The notes beneath the pieces are model-generated. The model was given only the letters and a program-made list of their open reading frames with translations, did not search any database and had not been told where the DNA came from. From NCBI GenBank assembly GCA_036768485.1, contig JAVLUZ010000150.1:2778410-2842409 (forward strand): 64,000 nt of DNA, in the 5' to 3' direction. Source of the stretch: Mermis nigrescens (taxonomy: Eukaryota; Nematoda; Enoplea; Mermithida; Mermithidae). Every line of letters begins with the position of its first letter. Position 1 is the first letter of the stretch. The position numbers and the translations under genes are program-made. Positions 54,484-64,000 of the stretch are shown piece after piece.

Positions 54484-54823
54484 CATACATGATGAGAGGG
54501 GGGTTCATCCTCCAGAAATTTTTTCACCCTCCCTTAGAAAATATGCTTTTTAAAGCGTTTTCAACTATTTATTTGCCAAAAGTGTCAAATTTTCGGCGCA
54601 TCGCGTCACAAACTCACGTTTTGACTATATTTTGTTCAATTTGTTTGACTTTTCAAAAACTATTTTCGAAATTTTTCAATGATTTTATGCTCTATAAAGA
54701 TGGAGCATCGTCAGAAACGGCGAAATGTGTAAGATGCGTATCCATCATTTTTGAGCCCAAAAAAAGCATTTCAAAATTCCACCCACCCCCGGAATTCCCA
54801 TGCCGTGCACGTCTGGCAATGAC
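54476..54823 (+). mobile_element. C3-family hAT-like MITE sharing a duplication with its neighbour
   Basis: The 332-bp element at 54484-54815 runs from CATACATGATGAGAG to CCGTGCACGTCTG. Its left duplication gtaatgac (54476-54483) is also the right duplication of the B2 element, and its right copy is gcaatgac (54816-54823). Both elements therefore used the same 8-bp target in succession. Confidence 0.88.
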
Positions 54824-55741
54824 TAAAGAAAGAATATTTATGTGACAACATTTACTCGCCAAAATCTCATCATATGATATTGCTATATCAAATTATTTCC
54901 AGCTTATGCGACAGAATTCCAATTGACGCGATATAAAACACATTGCGCATTCAAAAACTTATTATATGCACCAAGCTTAATAATTTCAATATTTTCAAAT
55001 GTGTAATTTCGGCACTAATCGGCTAAAAGACATACGATTAAATATACGTAAATTGGAAAAAGAACGATTCCACGGTTAATTCAACCAAAATTCTATGTTT
55101 GTACGATAAAATATTACGCTTCTTTCAACTGATTATAAACTTTCATGAGCGAATCAATTTTAATTTTTCCAGCTTCTTGAAATACCAACCAAAAAAACGT
55201 TCGACATTTATTCCGCTTTACCGAAAAATTGATAACACCAAGCGAAATCGAATCAAATGCAATGATAGATTAAGCGAAATTTTATTTGCATAAAACTGTA
55301 TACCTACGTCAAATTAAAATACAAGTATAAATACAGTCCTCGCTAAGAAATTACACATTTAACAGTCCTTAAGGTTTGCTAAGATTTGCTAAGGATTGTT
55401 TTAGCTTATTTTATTACACAGGACGTCGCACCTGTTTAAACAAAGTAATGCAAAAAATAAAACACAGTAATGCGAAAAATATTACAACGTCTAATTAGAT
55501 TAGATCAAAAAATCCATTAGGAATTGTTATGCAAATGTTCAAAATTCGTAGCATATGTACATCTACAAAAAACCCGAAAGAAGGGAAACACGTGCAACAA
55601 TTTACGTTTTCATCCATCCCATCTCTAGTAGTAAGATGAAGGGGATAAAGTAGCCAACTGTTGTCTTGCAGTCAGATTTTTCCGAAAAATTTTAATTCTC
55701 CGACTCAACTAGAGAATCAGATGCTTGAATAGTAAAAGTTA
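54824..55741. other. RAD23 intron sequence without recognised elements
   Basis: No exon or repeat family was recognised in this stretch of about 920 bases. Confidence 0.4.
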
Positions 55742-56034
55742 AGTATTAGCATACGGGGGCAGCACCAGAATTCTGGTGGGAGGGTGTGCAAGATTTTTCA
55801 AAGGTCAAAAAATGGCTTCAAAAATGGTGGTATGGCGAAAAAACACCATTTTTCAACGTTTCTAATCAAGAACTACCCATTGGCATCAAAAAATCGCAAG
55901 AAAAACAAAGAAATTTCAAAAATCGAATTCTGGGGGGGTATTTTGGTTTCTGGCGGGTGGGGTATTACGGTTTCTCGGGGGAGGGGCGGGGGTGCATACC
56001 ACCAAAAGCCCCTACGCCCAGGTAAGAGTACAAA
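55742..56034 (+). mobile_element. Family A hAT-like MITE
   Basis: The copy at 55750-56026 runs from CATACGGGGGCAGCACC to ACGCCCAGGTAAG. The flanks agtattag and agtacaaa match weakly (5 of 8), so the boundary may be a base or two off. Intron of RAD23. Confidence 0.75.
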
Positions 56035-56279
56035 TGCCATTTATGGCAAGAAAATGATATATAATCGAATATAATGTCAATTATTGAACCAAACGCGAAG
56101 GACAGCAACAAATATTATGAGAACACCTTTTATATTAATTACGCAAAGAAAGCCCAAAAGTAGGGGTGAGATAAAAATTACAGCTTATAAGGAAATGAAG
56201 GTGAAAGTGACAGAGAATGGTATTTCCGTCAAGCGCGAAGGCATTAAGCCTATTTGAGAGTCGGTCGAATTTAGGACGA

Positions 56280-56483
56280 GGGGTCCACCGTATCCTGTAA
56301 CATGCTTGGGTTTGATCAGACATGCAACTGCTTAAAAAGGATTGTCAACTTGGGGGTGAACCACCTTCAATTTTTGACCAAAAATTACAAAAAGCAACCA
56401 AAAATGACAAAAAATAAACGTCAGACACGAGGGGAAAAATTTCTTACTTTGGAGGGGATCTATCCCCATCCCCATGTAAGATG
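56280..56483. repeat. Unclassified MITE-like repeat near a RAD23 donor
   Basis: GTCAACTTGGGGGTGAACC..TTGACC and AGGGGATCTATCCCCATCCCCATGT have the G/C-tract ends and AT interior of the local MITEs. A related stretch with GGAGATCCCCATCCCCCTGT is at 60830-61085. Termini and duplications were not resolved. Confidence 0.4.
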
Positions 56484-56513
56484 CATGGGCTCGACTGCAT
56501 TTCCGAAACTCAC

Positions 56514-56696
56514 CCTATCTATAGCGTCTCGTTCCTGGGCCGTCACTTGTATGCTCAACATGCCGGGAGGGGCGTTTCCGCCAACGGGATTAGCGCCGCC
56601 GCTGCCCAATCCGCGCCCAAGACCGGCTGCTACGTCGCTTGCACTTATGGGCTCGTTCAGCATTTGAACGAATCTTTCTTGATTATTCGTTATATT
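56514..56696 (-). CDS. RAD23: RAD23 penultimate exon, XPC-binding domain end and linker
   Basis: This 183-bp exon has exactly 61 codons between the acceptor TTGTTGCAG and the donor G|GTGAGT. It starts NITNNQERFVQMLNEPISAS, the last helices of the STI1-like domain by which RAD23 holds XPC (Rad4) in nucleotide excision repair. A Gly/Pro-rich linker (GLGRGLGSGGANPVGGNAPP) follows, then the lead-in to UBA2 (SIQVTAQERDAIDR). The frame is intact and both flanking introns are phase 0. A repeat with a CATCCCCATGTAAG end stops about 25 bases downstream of the donor. Confidence 0.95.
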
Positions 56697-56829
56697 CTGC
56701 AACAACCCATGTAAAACGAGAAGAGACAATCAATTTTGCGATATTTATATGTAGAGCTGACCAGGGCCGTATTTAAACGGATGAGAAAATTTTGAAAGTT
56801 AAGATGATGCACGAAAAGATGGAAGAATT

Positions 56830-57310
56830 GCATGTCTTTGACGCGCGGTTTTTTTTGTATTCGGCAAAGATTTTTCCCGATGTACAGAGACTTTTCACGA
56901 CCGTCTTTTAACATGTACAAAGATGTTTATGAAGACAAAAACCGTAAAAAGGTGCGAAATTTCACTAAAATTTTCGGCGCTTTGCGCCGAAATGAGTAAT
57001 TGTCTGTCCTATATATTTTTAAAATGGCAGAATTTGCATTAGAATAGAAAAATTCCAAATTTTTCGACTATTCGCGCCATTTTGAGAAAATTTTTAGTAA
57101 TTTTTGGCGTCAGAAAGCCAGAAATTAGTTAAGCACACTACCAAAGGTCGAAAAACCCTGTTTTACCACACTAAAATCGCTACGGTACCATATTACAGCA
57201 CACAAAAATTTGCATGTACAAAATATACAAAGACTTTTGGGGACCATCTTTGTACATGTACAAACGAACCTTGTACAGAAAAAACACTCCTTTGACGTAC
57301 TATCTTCGAA
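56830..57310 (-). mobile_element. Family G element
   Basis: It reads, inverted, from TTCTGTACAAGGTTCGTTTG and TACATGTACAAAGATGGTCC through GGCGCAAAGCGCCG to CTTTGCCGAATACAAAAAA. In the large RAD23 intron. Confidence 0.7.
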
Positions 57311-57959
57311 ATTTCGGCGCGCGCGGCCAAAAAGCGACACTTTTCATAGCCATTTATTGGGTAAGAAAATAATTTTTCTCGAAAAGTTCGAATTCTATGA
57401 GCTTGATGGATATATCCAGGTCTAAAAACGCCGAAAAATTCGGTTCTCGCGAGCTAACCCGACGAATTTCTTGAGATATAGACTAATCTATGTTAGGTCC
57501 GCCCCTTCCCCTTGGCCTAATCCTGGATACGAACCTGGGACTGGCACGCTTCGCATTTATCGTCTTTACTAAATCATGTTTATCTGCCATGCAATCATAG
57601 AAAAGTGACAGCTTTTGATTTAAGAATGTAGAGCTTATTAATAGCTTTCCTAAAATTTATTGTTCACGCAGTGATTTTGCATCCGGGCGGAGAAAATTAG
57701 AAAAGACGATAATAGGGGGCCGAAAATGACTATAGATCATTTTTGCAATTTTCTCGTCCCAGGAGCAAAGTATAGCTCGTGTGATATGTACATTTTTTGG
57801 AAGTTATTAATATGTACGCTCTATATTTCTAAATCTAAAGCAGTTTCTTCTAACTGTAAGCTAGATAAATGCGATTCAGTGAAAGACGATAATTTCTTCG
57901 TGCCAGCCTCTCACAAGGCAACGTCAATAAACCAGACCTTAAAACCGTGCGCAAGTGTG

Positions 57960-58405
57960 AAAATCAGCGTTTTGTTTGTACAAGGTCCGTTTGCATATGT
58001 ACAAAGATGGTCCCTAGAAGTATTTTGTACATTTTGTACACACAAATTTTTGGGTACTATAATATAATACAGTAGCGATTTTACTGCGGCAAAAACAGAG
58101 TTGTTCAACATTTGGTAGTGTATTTTAGCTAATTTGAGGGTTTCTGAGAGCAAAAACCACTAATAATAGTCTCAAAACGGAGCGAAGCGCCGAAAAATTT
58201 GACATTTTTCCTTTCAAAATGCAATTTCAGGCATTATAAAGATATATAGAACACACAATTACTCATTTCGACGCGAAGCGCCGAAAATTTTCGCGAATTT
58301 AAAACCTTTTTTGCACTTTTGTCTTCCCAAGAATCTTTGTACATGTACAAAAACGGTCCCCAAAGTCTTTGAACATCGGGAAAAATCTTTGCCGAATACA
58401 AAAAT
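57960..58405 (+). mobile_element. Family G element
   Basis: It runs from TTGTACAAGGTCCGTTTGC to TTTGCCGAATACAAAAA, with GAGCGAAGCGCCG and GACGCGAAGCGCCG inside. In the large RAD23 intron. Confidence 0.7.
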
Positions 58406-58840
58406 ACTAGTGAAAATTGGCATCATATGCAAAAAAACGGATGTCTATAATCAGGGAAGTATCCAGGATTTTCGCAAGGAAGGGGGGTGTCACCATACAT
58501 AGGCAGCGACCTGATTCTGAGGGTCCAGGTGGTGTAAAACTAACAAAACCAAAAAAAAACAAACCAAAAAATTCAATTCAGCGAGTCTACCGGATTCTAG
58601 AGGGAGGGAGGTCTGAAGCACCAGCGCCCATGCATGGGCATGACCCCAACTTTCCATACACGAAGCCGAAAATGCAATATTCACGGGCTAAATGGTTTTT
58701 AGCCGTTTTAAATTGCTGAATTTTATTCAAAATCAGTTTTGGTGCATGTTTTTTCCAAGAAAATTTCAAACTTTCGACAATTTTATGCTCAAAAGCACCT
58801 GAATTCAATCGACTTCAGCAAAATGTAGGCAGTGGGATAA
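58405..58840. other. RAD23 intron, MITE-like remnants
   Basis: About 58455-58640 contains CAGGGAAGTATCCAGGATTTTCGC and CATGGGCATGACCCC, resembling eroded hAT MITE ends. No exon. Confidence 0.35.
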
Positions 58841-59770
58841 ATTTGAGACTTGAATTACTGCTACATATATTTACTGCACTCGTGCACTTAAGCTCCTTAA
58901 GAGCGCTTGATGCGAACAAAAAAACCACCCCTTTTCATAGTAAGCAAGACGAAATGGCCGATGATATAGAACTGTTGAAAGAACTATGCATTTTAATCAC
59001 AACTGAGGCCTATCCCTTTCCAGATCGTTCAGCAACTTGTAATATGAATTGGCCTAAAGGTTCCAAAAATCCCTCTTTTTGCGCATTTTTCATGCATTTT
59101 TAAGAAATGGTAATTCTACCCGTATTCATATTTGTAGAGATCTTTCAAGTTTTCACTTTAGACCCCTGTGCAGGCTGTCCTCAGAAAAAATTATGCTGCC
59201 ATATCCAATCCATAAAAACTACAGTATAGCCTCTAAGTCAAACCTGATAAAAAACCAGTTGTACCTAAAAACTAGCGCCGATTTTTATAAAACCTGGCAA
59301 GAATGTTCCTCGTAAAGTCTAACGTGGTGCTTAACACTTATTTACTCCGAAAGTTTAGGAACTACCACCAAAAAAGTCGATTGTGACCTAAAAAAAGCAC
59401 TGTAACATAAAAAAATTAATGCTAGTATATGTTGCCATGGCAACAGAATCAGTTTTCCTTGAACTGCTTCAGTTAGCATTGTTTCTTGTAACGGATGCAT
59501 AAGAACCTTATCTAGACTTGTTTCTGCGAGTAAAAGACTTAATTAATAAAAATTAGAGAACTCTTAATAAAGCGTAGACAAAATTATCGATTTTTTATAA
59601 ACTTGATGTAATAGAAGAAAATATCGGTAAAAAGCGAATTTTTTTCAAAATATGCTTATGCAAGTCCAACAAACAAATTTTCACTGCAAACTATGCACGC
59701 AGCTTCGCTTTTTGGGGCTGGTTTTTAGGTTGCATAGTTTTTTAGTTCACAATTGGATTTTGCTGGTTTT
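58840..59770 (-). mobile_element. Diverged relative of the 61933-62975 element
   Basis: Inverted matches include TCTACCCGTATTCATATTTG (with 62738-62760) and GTGACCTAAAAAAAGCAC..GTAACATAAAAAAA (with the TTTTTTTAGGTTACA words of the other copy), followed by a shared GCCATGGCAACAGAA-type stretch. Terminal repeats were not found, so it is an old or rearranged copy. Confidence 0.45.
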
Positions 59771-60829
59771 CTTTTCACTTCTAACTTAGATCGATTTTTC
59801 TCCAAGACTGAAAGAAATCTGTGAAATCCACTGAGTGGCAATGAGGCTATGACTGAATATTACTCTGATATATATATATGACTTTATAGATTGGAATGGT
59901 TGTACAGTACATACATACATGCAAAATAAACATTAAAAGTGTTTTTTCAGAGCACAGTACTATAGTTGTTCATGCTACCAGAAATCGTTTAGACAGCCAA
60001 GAATAATTTTCTCATTATACATAGAAGTATACATATTAGAAATTACGATAAACTACATTGGTAAAAACCATTAAAAACATATTCATCCTTTATCGCGCTG
60101 ACTATAAGGGGTCAACCAGGGAGGGCCTGTCCCTGAAATCCGCCTCTGCCATAGGTTTTGCTGAATAATTACTTTTATACAATTTTTTCCACTTCACCTA
60201 TAGAAGTGTACCTATAACAAATGAGAGGGTAACATGTACATAGCATAAAGATGAGGGGGACCCTTTCAGCTAAAGCAAGCCCTCCTCCATTTCCTAAAAG
60301 CTGATTTTTTACTGCCCGAGTTTGAGAAAAGTTGCCCTTAGCGTTATTTTTAGGTGCTTTTTGTCACATTGAAAAATATGCCATTCACCCTCAAATATCT
60401 GACTTTGTACTTACCTATACCCAAAATGTTGAGTCGTCACATACTTGGGTAATCTGACCCGTCTTAAAATTTTAAGATATTCATCACATCTTCCTTATTC
60501 GCACCTTACTAGTACAAAGTACATTTTAAGAAAATCAAGATAAAAAATCTTTGAAAATATATGCATTCACAAAGGGAACAAAGATCCACGAATCTACTAC
60601 AATGAACTTATTCAACTTTCCACTGTTCTCCACTCTATCCCTGACATTTGCTGTTAATAGCAAGTATACATATGCTTCGTTTACAATTTGGTATTGTTCC
60701 GATTCTATTAGTTTATTCTTGCGAATTGAAAATAATAAGCAACTCTTCTACGATTTTTTCTTTAAAAATCAAAAATTCTGCTTGTGAGTTATGTAATATT
60801 TTGTCGCGGAGATTGAAAAACTTCATGTG
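59771..60829. other. RAD23 intron, no recognised element
   Basis: AT-rich. A stretch at 60225-60350 (GGGGGACCC..AGCAAGCCC) has MITE-like composition but no defined ends. Confidence 0.35.
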
Positions 60830-61135
60830 GGGGGAGTGGCGGGAAACCCCTATCCCTAACTCCATACACGTAACGACTCAAAATTTTCGGAAAGGGTTGC
60901 CGGCCATTCAGGATGGGAGGTGCATAACCTCCAATTCTTGGTTTAAAGAGACCTAAAAACGACCCTAAAAAAGCGCAATTTTTCCCAAAAATCGGAAGAG
61001 GGGTCAAAAATTTTCTGGCTTCGAGGGGATGAGGAGGGGGACGACCAATTCTGGGTTGGAGATCCCCATCCCCCTGTTACATGTGCGCCAAACTCCCAAG
61101 ATCGGGTAAATAAGCTCTGCCCGTCATTCTTCCTA

Positions 61136-61310
61136 ATCATGAACAGGCACGTATAGCTGGCCGTCCTATTTTGGGGGAACAACACCAATTTGGGGGCTAA
61201 GGCCAAAAATAGCACAAAATAACGTTTAAAAGTCCTATTTTTCCGACTTTTCTGAATTTCTGAGGGGTCCGGACCCCCATTCCCCCCAGAGCTACGTGCC
61301 TGATCATTAA
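61136..61310 (-). mobile_element. hAT MITE, CAGGSACGTAGC family
   Basis: The 159-bp copy at 61144-61302 runs from CAGGCACGTATAGCTGG to CAGAGCTACGTGCCTG. The flanks atcatgaa and atcattaa match at 7 of 8 positions. It sits 18 bases downstream of a RAD23 5' splice site. Confidence 0.92.
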
Positions 61311-61328
61311 ACAGGAATTTCATCCTAC

Positions 61329-61453
61329 TCGCAATAAGTCTGGATTCGTACTCCCTATCTGCTGCATAATTTGTGGCAAAACGGATGGGTTTTGTTGCAC
61401 CAGCCGTCTCATTTCAACGAACATCGGGTGCGATCGAAGATAGTGCAGCGGAT
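61329..61453 (-). CDS. RAD23: RAD23 internal exon, XPC-binding domain start
   Basis: The 125-bp exon begins after ACTCGTTTAG and ends at CGA|GTAGGA. It has two bases plus 41 codons: DPLHYLRSHPMFVEMRRLVQ, QNPSVLPQIMQQIGSTNPDL, LR. The D-P-L..LR..P.F..MR..(V/I)QQNP..LP..LQQIG..NP.LL pattern is the opening of the RAD23 XPC-binding domain. It continues directly into NITNNQERF of the next exon, as in the known protein. The N-terminal ubiquitin-like and UBA1 exons were not found in 61454-64000, so the gene extends beyond the window. A hAT MITE sits 18 bases inside the downstream intron. Confidence 0.95.
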
Positions 61454-61900
61454 CTAAACGAGTTTTGCATCGTACAAAAGGAATATGTGCGAGCACAAAG
61501 TCATTATTTTATTTTATCTGTTATTTATAATTATTTTATTCACATTATTTCGAGGGACGGCCGAACAACTTGAAGCCTGCATTTCGACAACCATTATGAG
61601 GTAGGCGAAAATTAGGGCATCTTGAGTGAGAGTTTCTCAGCGAACCCATACAATAATGAAGATAAATTCAAAAAGAAAATTCATATATCATCTTTGCAGA
61701 TTAAAATAATTGAAATAAAATCATTAATACAATCAGATGACGGAGTTTATATGTTAAAATTTCAAAGATTTATTAGGAAATGTACTGTAAAATAATATAG
61801 TGTCGCTATATTTAAACAATAAACAGCCAAATAAGTTTATTTAGAAACGCTTTTTAAGCTCCTAAACGCACGATTTCTAAAGAGTATCCTGACCTTCGTG
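61454..61900. other. RAD23 upstream intron, no further exon found
   Basis: Both strands were read for UBA1-like sequence without success. Confidence 0.4.
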
Positions 61901-61904
61901 TTTT

Positions 61905-63375
61905 TTTTGTACAAGGTTCGTTAGTACATGTATAGTGCTGGCCTCTAAAAAAGCCATTTTCATGTTTTTGGCTTATAACTTGCAGAACAAATAGCATTGA
62001 AGAAGTCAACAAACACCTATTTTTGACAGCTGCCCTAGGCCTATAACTTGCTGCATGGAAGAATTTTTAAGCGCCATATTTCATAGCAAGCTTGCATGAA
62101 ATACAAAATTTTGAATAAAAACCACTTTTTCCTAAGAAAAACCATGGGGCGAAGTGCATGGTTGGCAGCGTAAAACAGTTAGTTGACCTTTAAATGATCA
62201 CAATTTTGAAAAAAAAATTTTTTACGATATTTCCGTTCATTTTATCACATTTACATAAAAATAAATAATTTTTTCTGAATTTCATTAAAAGTTCTATAAA
62301 TTTAACAAATAAAGCCTTCAAGTGATAAAAACGACTCTAGGTAAGTCTCTTCTACAACCTCTACAAGAAATCAGTGAAAATTATGCAACTTGATGAAAAG
62401 TAATTTCGTTGCCTTGGAAACGTATACTTAGCATTATTCTTTTTTTAGGTTACAGTGGTTTTCTTTAGGTTACAATCGAACTTTTTTGGCATTTTTGGGG
62501 TGATTCTTATTTTTTGTGAAAAATGAATATCAGGCATCATGAAAGGTGCTACGAAGCACATTCCTGCTAAGTTTTGTAAAAATTGGCGCTGGTTTTTTAG
62601 GTTACAACTGGTTTTTTTAGGTTTGGCTTTGAAGGTATACTGTAGCTATGTGGATGACATAGGAGAACTAAATTTTTTCTGACATTAGTCTGCAAGGCCT
62701 AACGTGAAAACATAAAAGATTCCACTAAATATAAATACGGGTAGAAATACTGACCCTCAAAAAATGCTTTAAAAAAATCATAAAAATGGCAATTTTTAGG
62801 AACTTTTCGTCAAATTTATATCTCAAGTTTCTGAATGATCCGGAAAGCGACCATGGGTCAGTTGTGATCCTCACGGCATAGCTTGTTCGCCATTTTAATA
62901 TCATCAGTCATCTCCTCTTTTGGTTTGGTTTTTTTAGGTTACAAATCGACTGGTCTTTTTTAGAGGCCAGCACTATATAAAGATGGTCCCCAAAAGCCTT
63001 TGTACATTTTGTACACACAAATTTTTGGGTACAATAATATGGTACAGTAGCGATTTTAGTGTGGTAAAAACAGAGTTGTTCGACTTTTGGTAGTGTAAGC
63101 TAATTTCTGTGTCTCCAAGAGCAAAAATCACAAAGAGTCGTCATAAAACGGCGCAAAGCGCCGAAAGAGTTGACATTTTTCCTTTTTGAAATGCGATTTC
63201 TGCCATTATAAAGATATATATAACACACAATTACTCATTTTGGCGCGAAGCTCCGAAAATTATTGCGAATTTCAGACCTTTTTTTTGCAGTTTTTGTCAT
63301 CCCAAAAATCTTTGTACATGAACAAAGACGGTCCGAAAAGTCTGTGTACATAGAGAAAAATCTTTACAGTACAGA
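61905..63375 (+). mobile_element. Family G element split by a TA-flanked element
   Basis: The left piece TTTTTTGTACAAGGTTCGTT, AGTACATGTA is at 61905-61932. The right piece from TAAAGATGGTCCCCAAAAGC runs to about 63375, with GGCGCAAAGCGCCG and GGCGCGAAGCTCCG inside. Joining the pieces across one TA restores the family's ACATGTAYAAAGATGGTCC. Confidence 0.78.
61931..62977. mobile_element. Tc1/mariner-like element, GTGCTGGCC ends, about 1 kb
   Basis: The ends are perfect 19-bp inverted repeats, GTGCTGGCCTCTAAAAAAG at 61935-61953 and its inverse at 62955-62973, extended by TA. The flanking TA duplication is deduced from the family G sequence it interrupts. No transposase frame. The interior repeats TTTTTTAGGTTACA four times (near 62449, 62463, 62598 and 62930). 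Confidence 0.82.
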
Positions 63376-63869
63376 AAAACACTGGTCTGACCAACGTGTT
63401 TAGGCAGCGCTTCCTTAAACTAAAGCATGTCAGGATATCCTTTAGGAATCGTGCGTTCAGGAAGTGTAAAAGCGTTCCTGAATAAACTCATTCGGCTATT
63501 TATTGTTCAAATTTTGTAACGAGCGCTGTTTGTATTCAGCCCCTTATCCAGGATTTTATTTCGAGGAGAATCGCATATTCCATAGCCAGATGAGAACCAT
63601 TAGTAGATAAGCGAAAATAAAGTCATTTTTGAGCACGAGCTCTACACATTGGCGAAGGAAAATTTTTCGAAGAAAATTTCAAAAATTTGTGATTCGAGAA
63701 CCTTTTCTAGCATTTTTACATTTTTTGAACTCGAATTTGCAGCTTTTTGGGACGAAAACTGCTGAGACGTGACGTGCACATTATAAAGCTCTATTTTTTA
63801 CAATTTATCCCCGAAAGTTCAGTTTTGAATCTTCCAGAAGATAAGGCAAGATAAGCAGTATATGTAGGA
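63376..63869. other. No gene recognised
   Basis: Unassigned sequence; about 63660-63740 has hAT-MITE-like poly(A)/(T) wording without ends. Confidence 0.3.
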
Positions 63870-64000
63870 CATACATGCACATAATGGGGGAATTAAGGGG
63901 GTATTACCCCTGGCTAAAGGGCCAGCCAGAAAAGTACTGCCCGGCAACTTTAAGCTAACGGTGGGTTTTCGGCATAATTTTTAAGGAGAAAAACAGTAAT
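63870..64000 (+). mobile_element. B2-family element cut by the window edge
   Basis: CATACATGCACATAATGGGG at 63870 is the same start as the element in the broken GLYAT-like gene (CATACATGCACATACATAAA). The right end lies beyond the window. Confidence 0.5.

Noticed and set aside
56460..56729. 89-codon ORF taken whole as a protein
   Set aside because: Only 56514-56696 is exon. Both ends are intron readthrough beyond consensus splice sites.
57726..58067. 113-codon plus-strand ORF
   Set aside because: Its last third is family G element sequence and the rest has no recognisable domain or coding signature.
58843..59103. 86-codon ORF with a signal-like start
   Set aside because: The downstream part matches the inverse of the 61933-62975 element, which is non-coding there. 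The hydrophobic start is likely chance.

Overview
This is a repeat-dominated eukaryotic nuclear window, AT-rich, with spliced genes. An arthropod, probably an insect, is the best guess: there are TATA-box promoters on small secreted-protein genes, GLYAT-like acyltransferases, and many hAT, piggyBac, Tc1/mariner, Penelope-like and foldback-type elements. The species cannot be fixed from the sequence, and nothing looks bacterial or viral.

Genes. Convincing coding sequence covers only a few percent of the window. On the minus strand are three consecutive C-terminal exons of RAD23 (61329-61453, 56514-56696, 53797-53913), the last coding exon of SURF6 (17042-17257) and a two-exon GLYAT-like gene (34498-33782, then 32271-32113). 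On the plus strand is a second GLYAT-like gene (18869-22389), broken by a 670-bp transposon that itself carries another transposon. Also on plus are an orphan C-terminal exon of a short-chain dehydrogenase/reductase (8552-8725) and a complete two-exon secreted repeat protein with its own TATA box (11099-12177). A small signal-peptide ORF (47402-47614, minus) and several weaker ORFs or exons are listed with low confidence.

Mobile DNA. At least ten families were worked out by eye. (1) hAT-like elements with CATA/CACAC termini and 8-bp target duplications come in three families: A of about 250 bp, B2 and C3. (2) Other hAT-like elements have CAGTGGCGGAT, CAGGSACGTAGC or TAGTGTTGGC termini. (3) Two piggyBac-type elements lie between TTAA sites. 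(4) TA-flanked short elements share the outer sequence TATAGTCTGTTTCA (the T group). (5) A GTGCTGGCC-terminated TA-flanked element is present. (6) Family G elements end in near-palindromes. (7) Foldback-like elements have terminal inverted repeats that are minisatellites. (8) Long non-coding L repeats, roughly 1.5-2.9 kb, are rich in TTTACAC/GTGTAAA motifs, and five of six end in a recognisable hairpin. (9) A 5'-truncated Penelope-like retroelement is present. (10) A short CCGCAGAATATACTTCGA family (F9) recurs. Nesting is extensive and can be ordered from the target duplications.

Layout. 1-1.7 kb: intergenic sequence and a 1-kb hAT. 1.9-4.8 kb: L repeat with a hAT MITE and the Penelope element inside. 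4.8-8.3 kb: MITEs and a foldback element. 8.5-9.4 kb: SDR exon and piggyBac. 11-12.2 kb: secreted-protein gene. 12.8-14.7 kb: L repeat. 15-18.2 kb: piggyBac, MITEs and SURF6. 18.9-22.4 kb: broken GLYAT gene with a foldback element in its intron. 23.6-30.6 kb: (TA)n and two L repeats. 32.1-34.5 kb: intact GLYAT gene. 35.7-45 kb: L repeat and a run of foldback elements. 47.4 kb: secreted ORF. 48-53.3 kb: MITEs and L repeat. 53.8-61.5 kb: RAD23 exons with element-filled introns. 61.9-64 kb: nested elements.

All calls come from reading the sequence. No database search was possible, and element boundaries without a target duplication are approximate.
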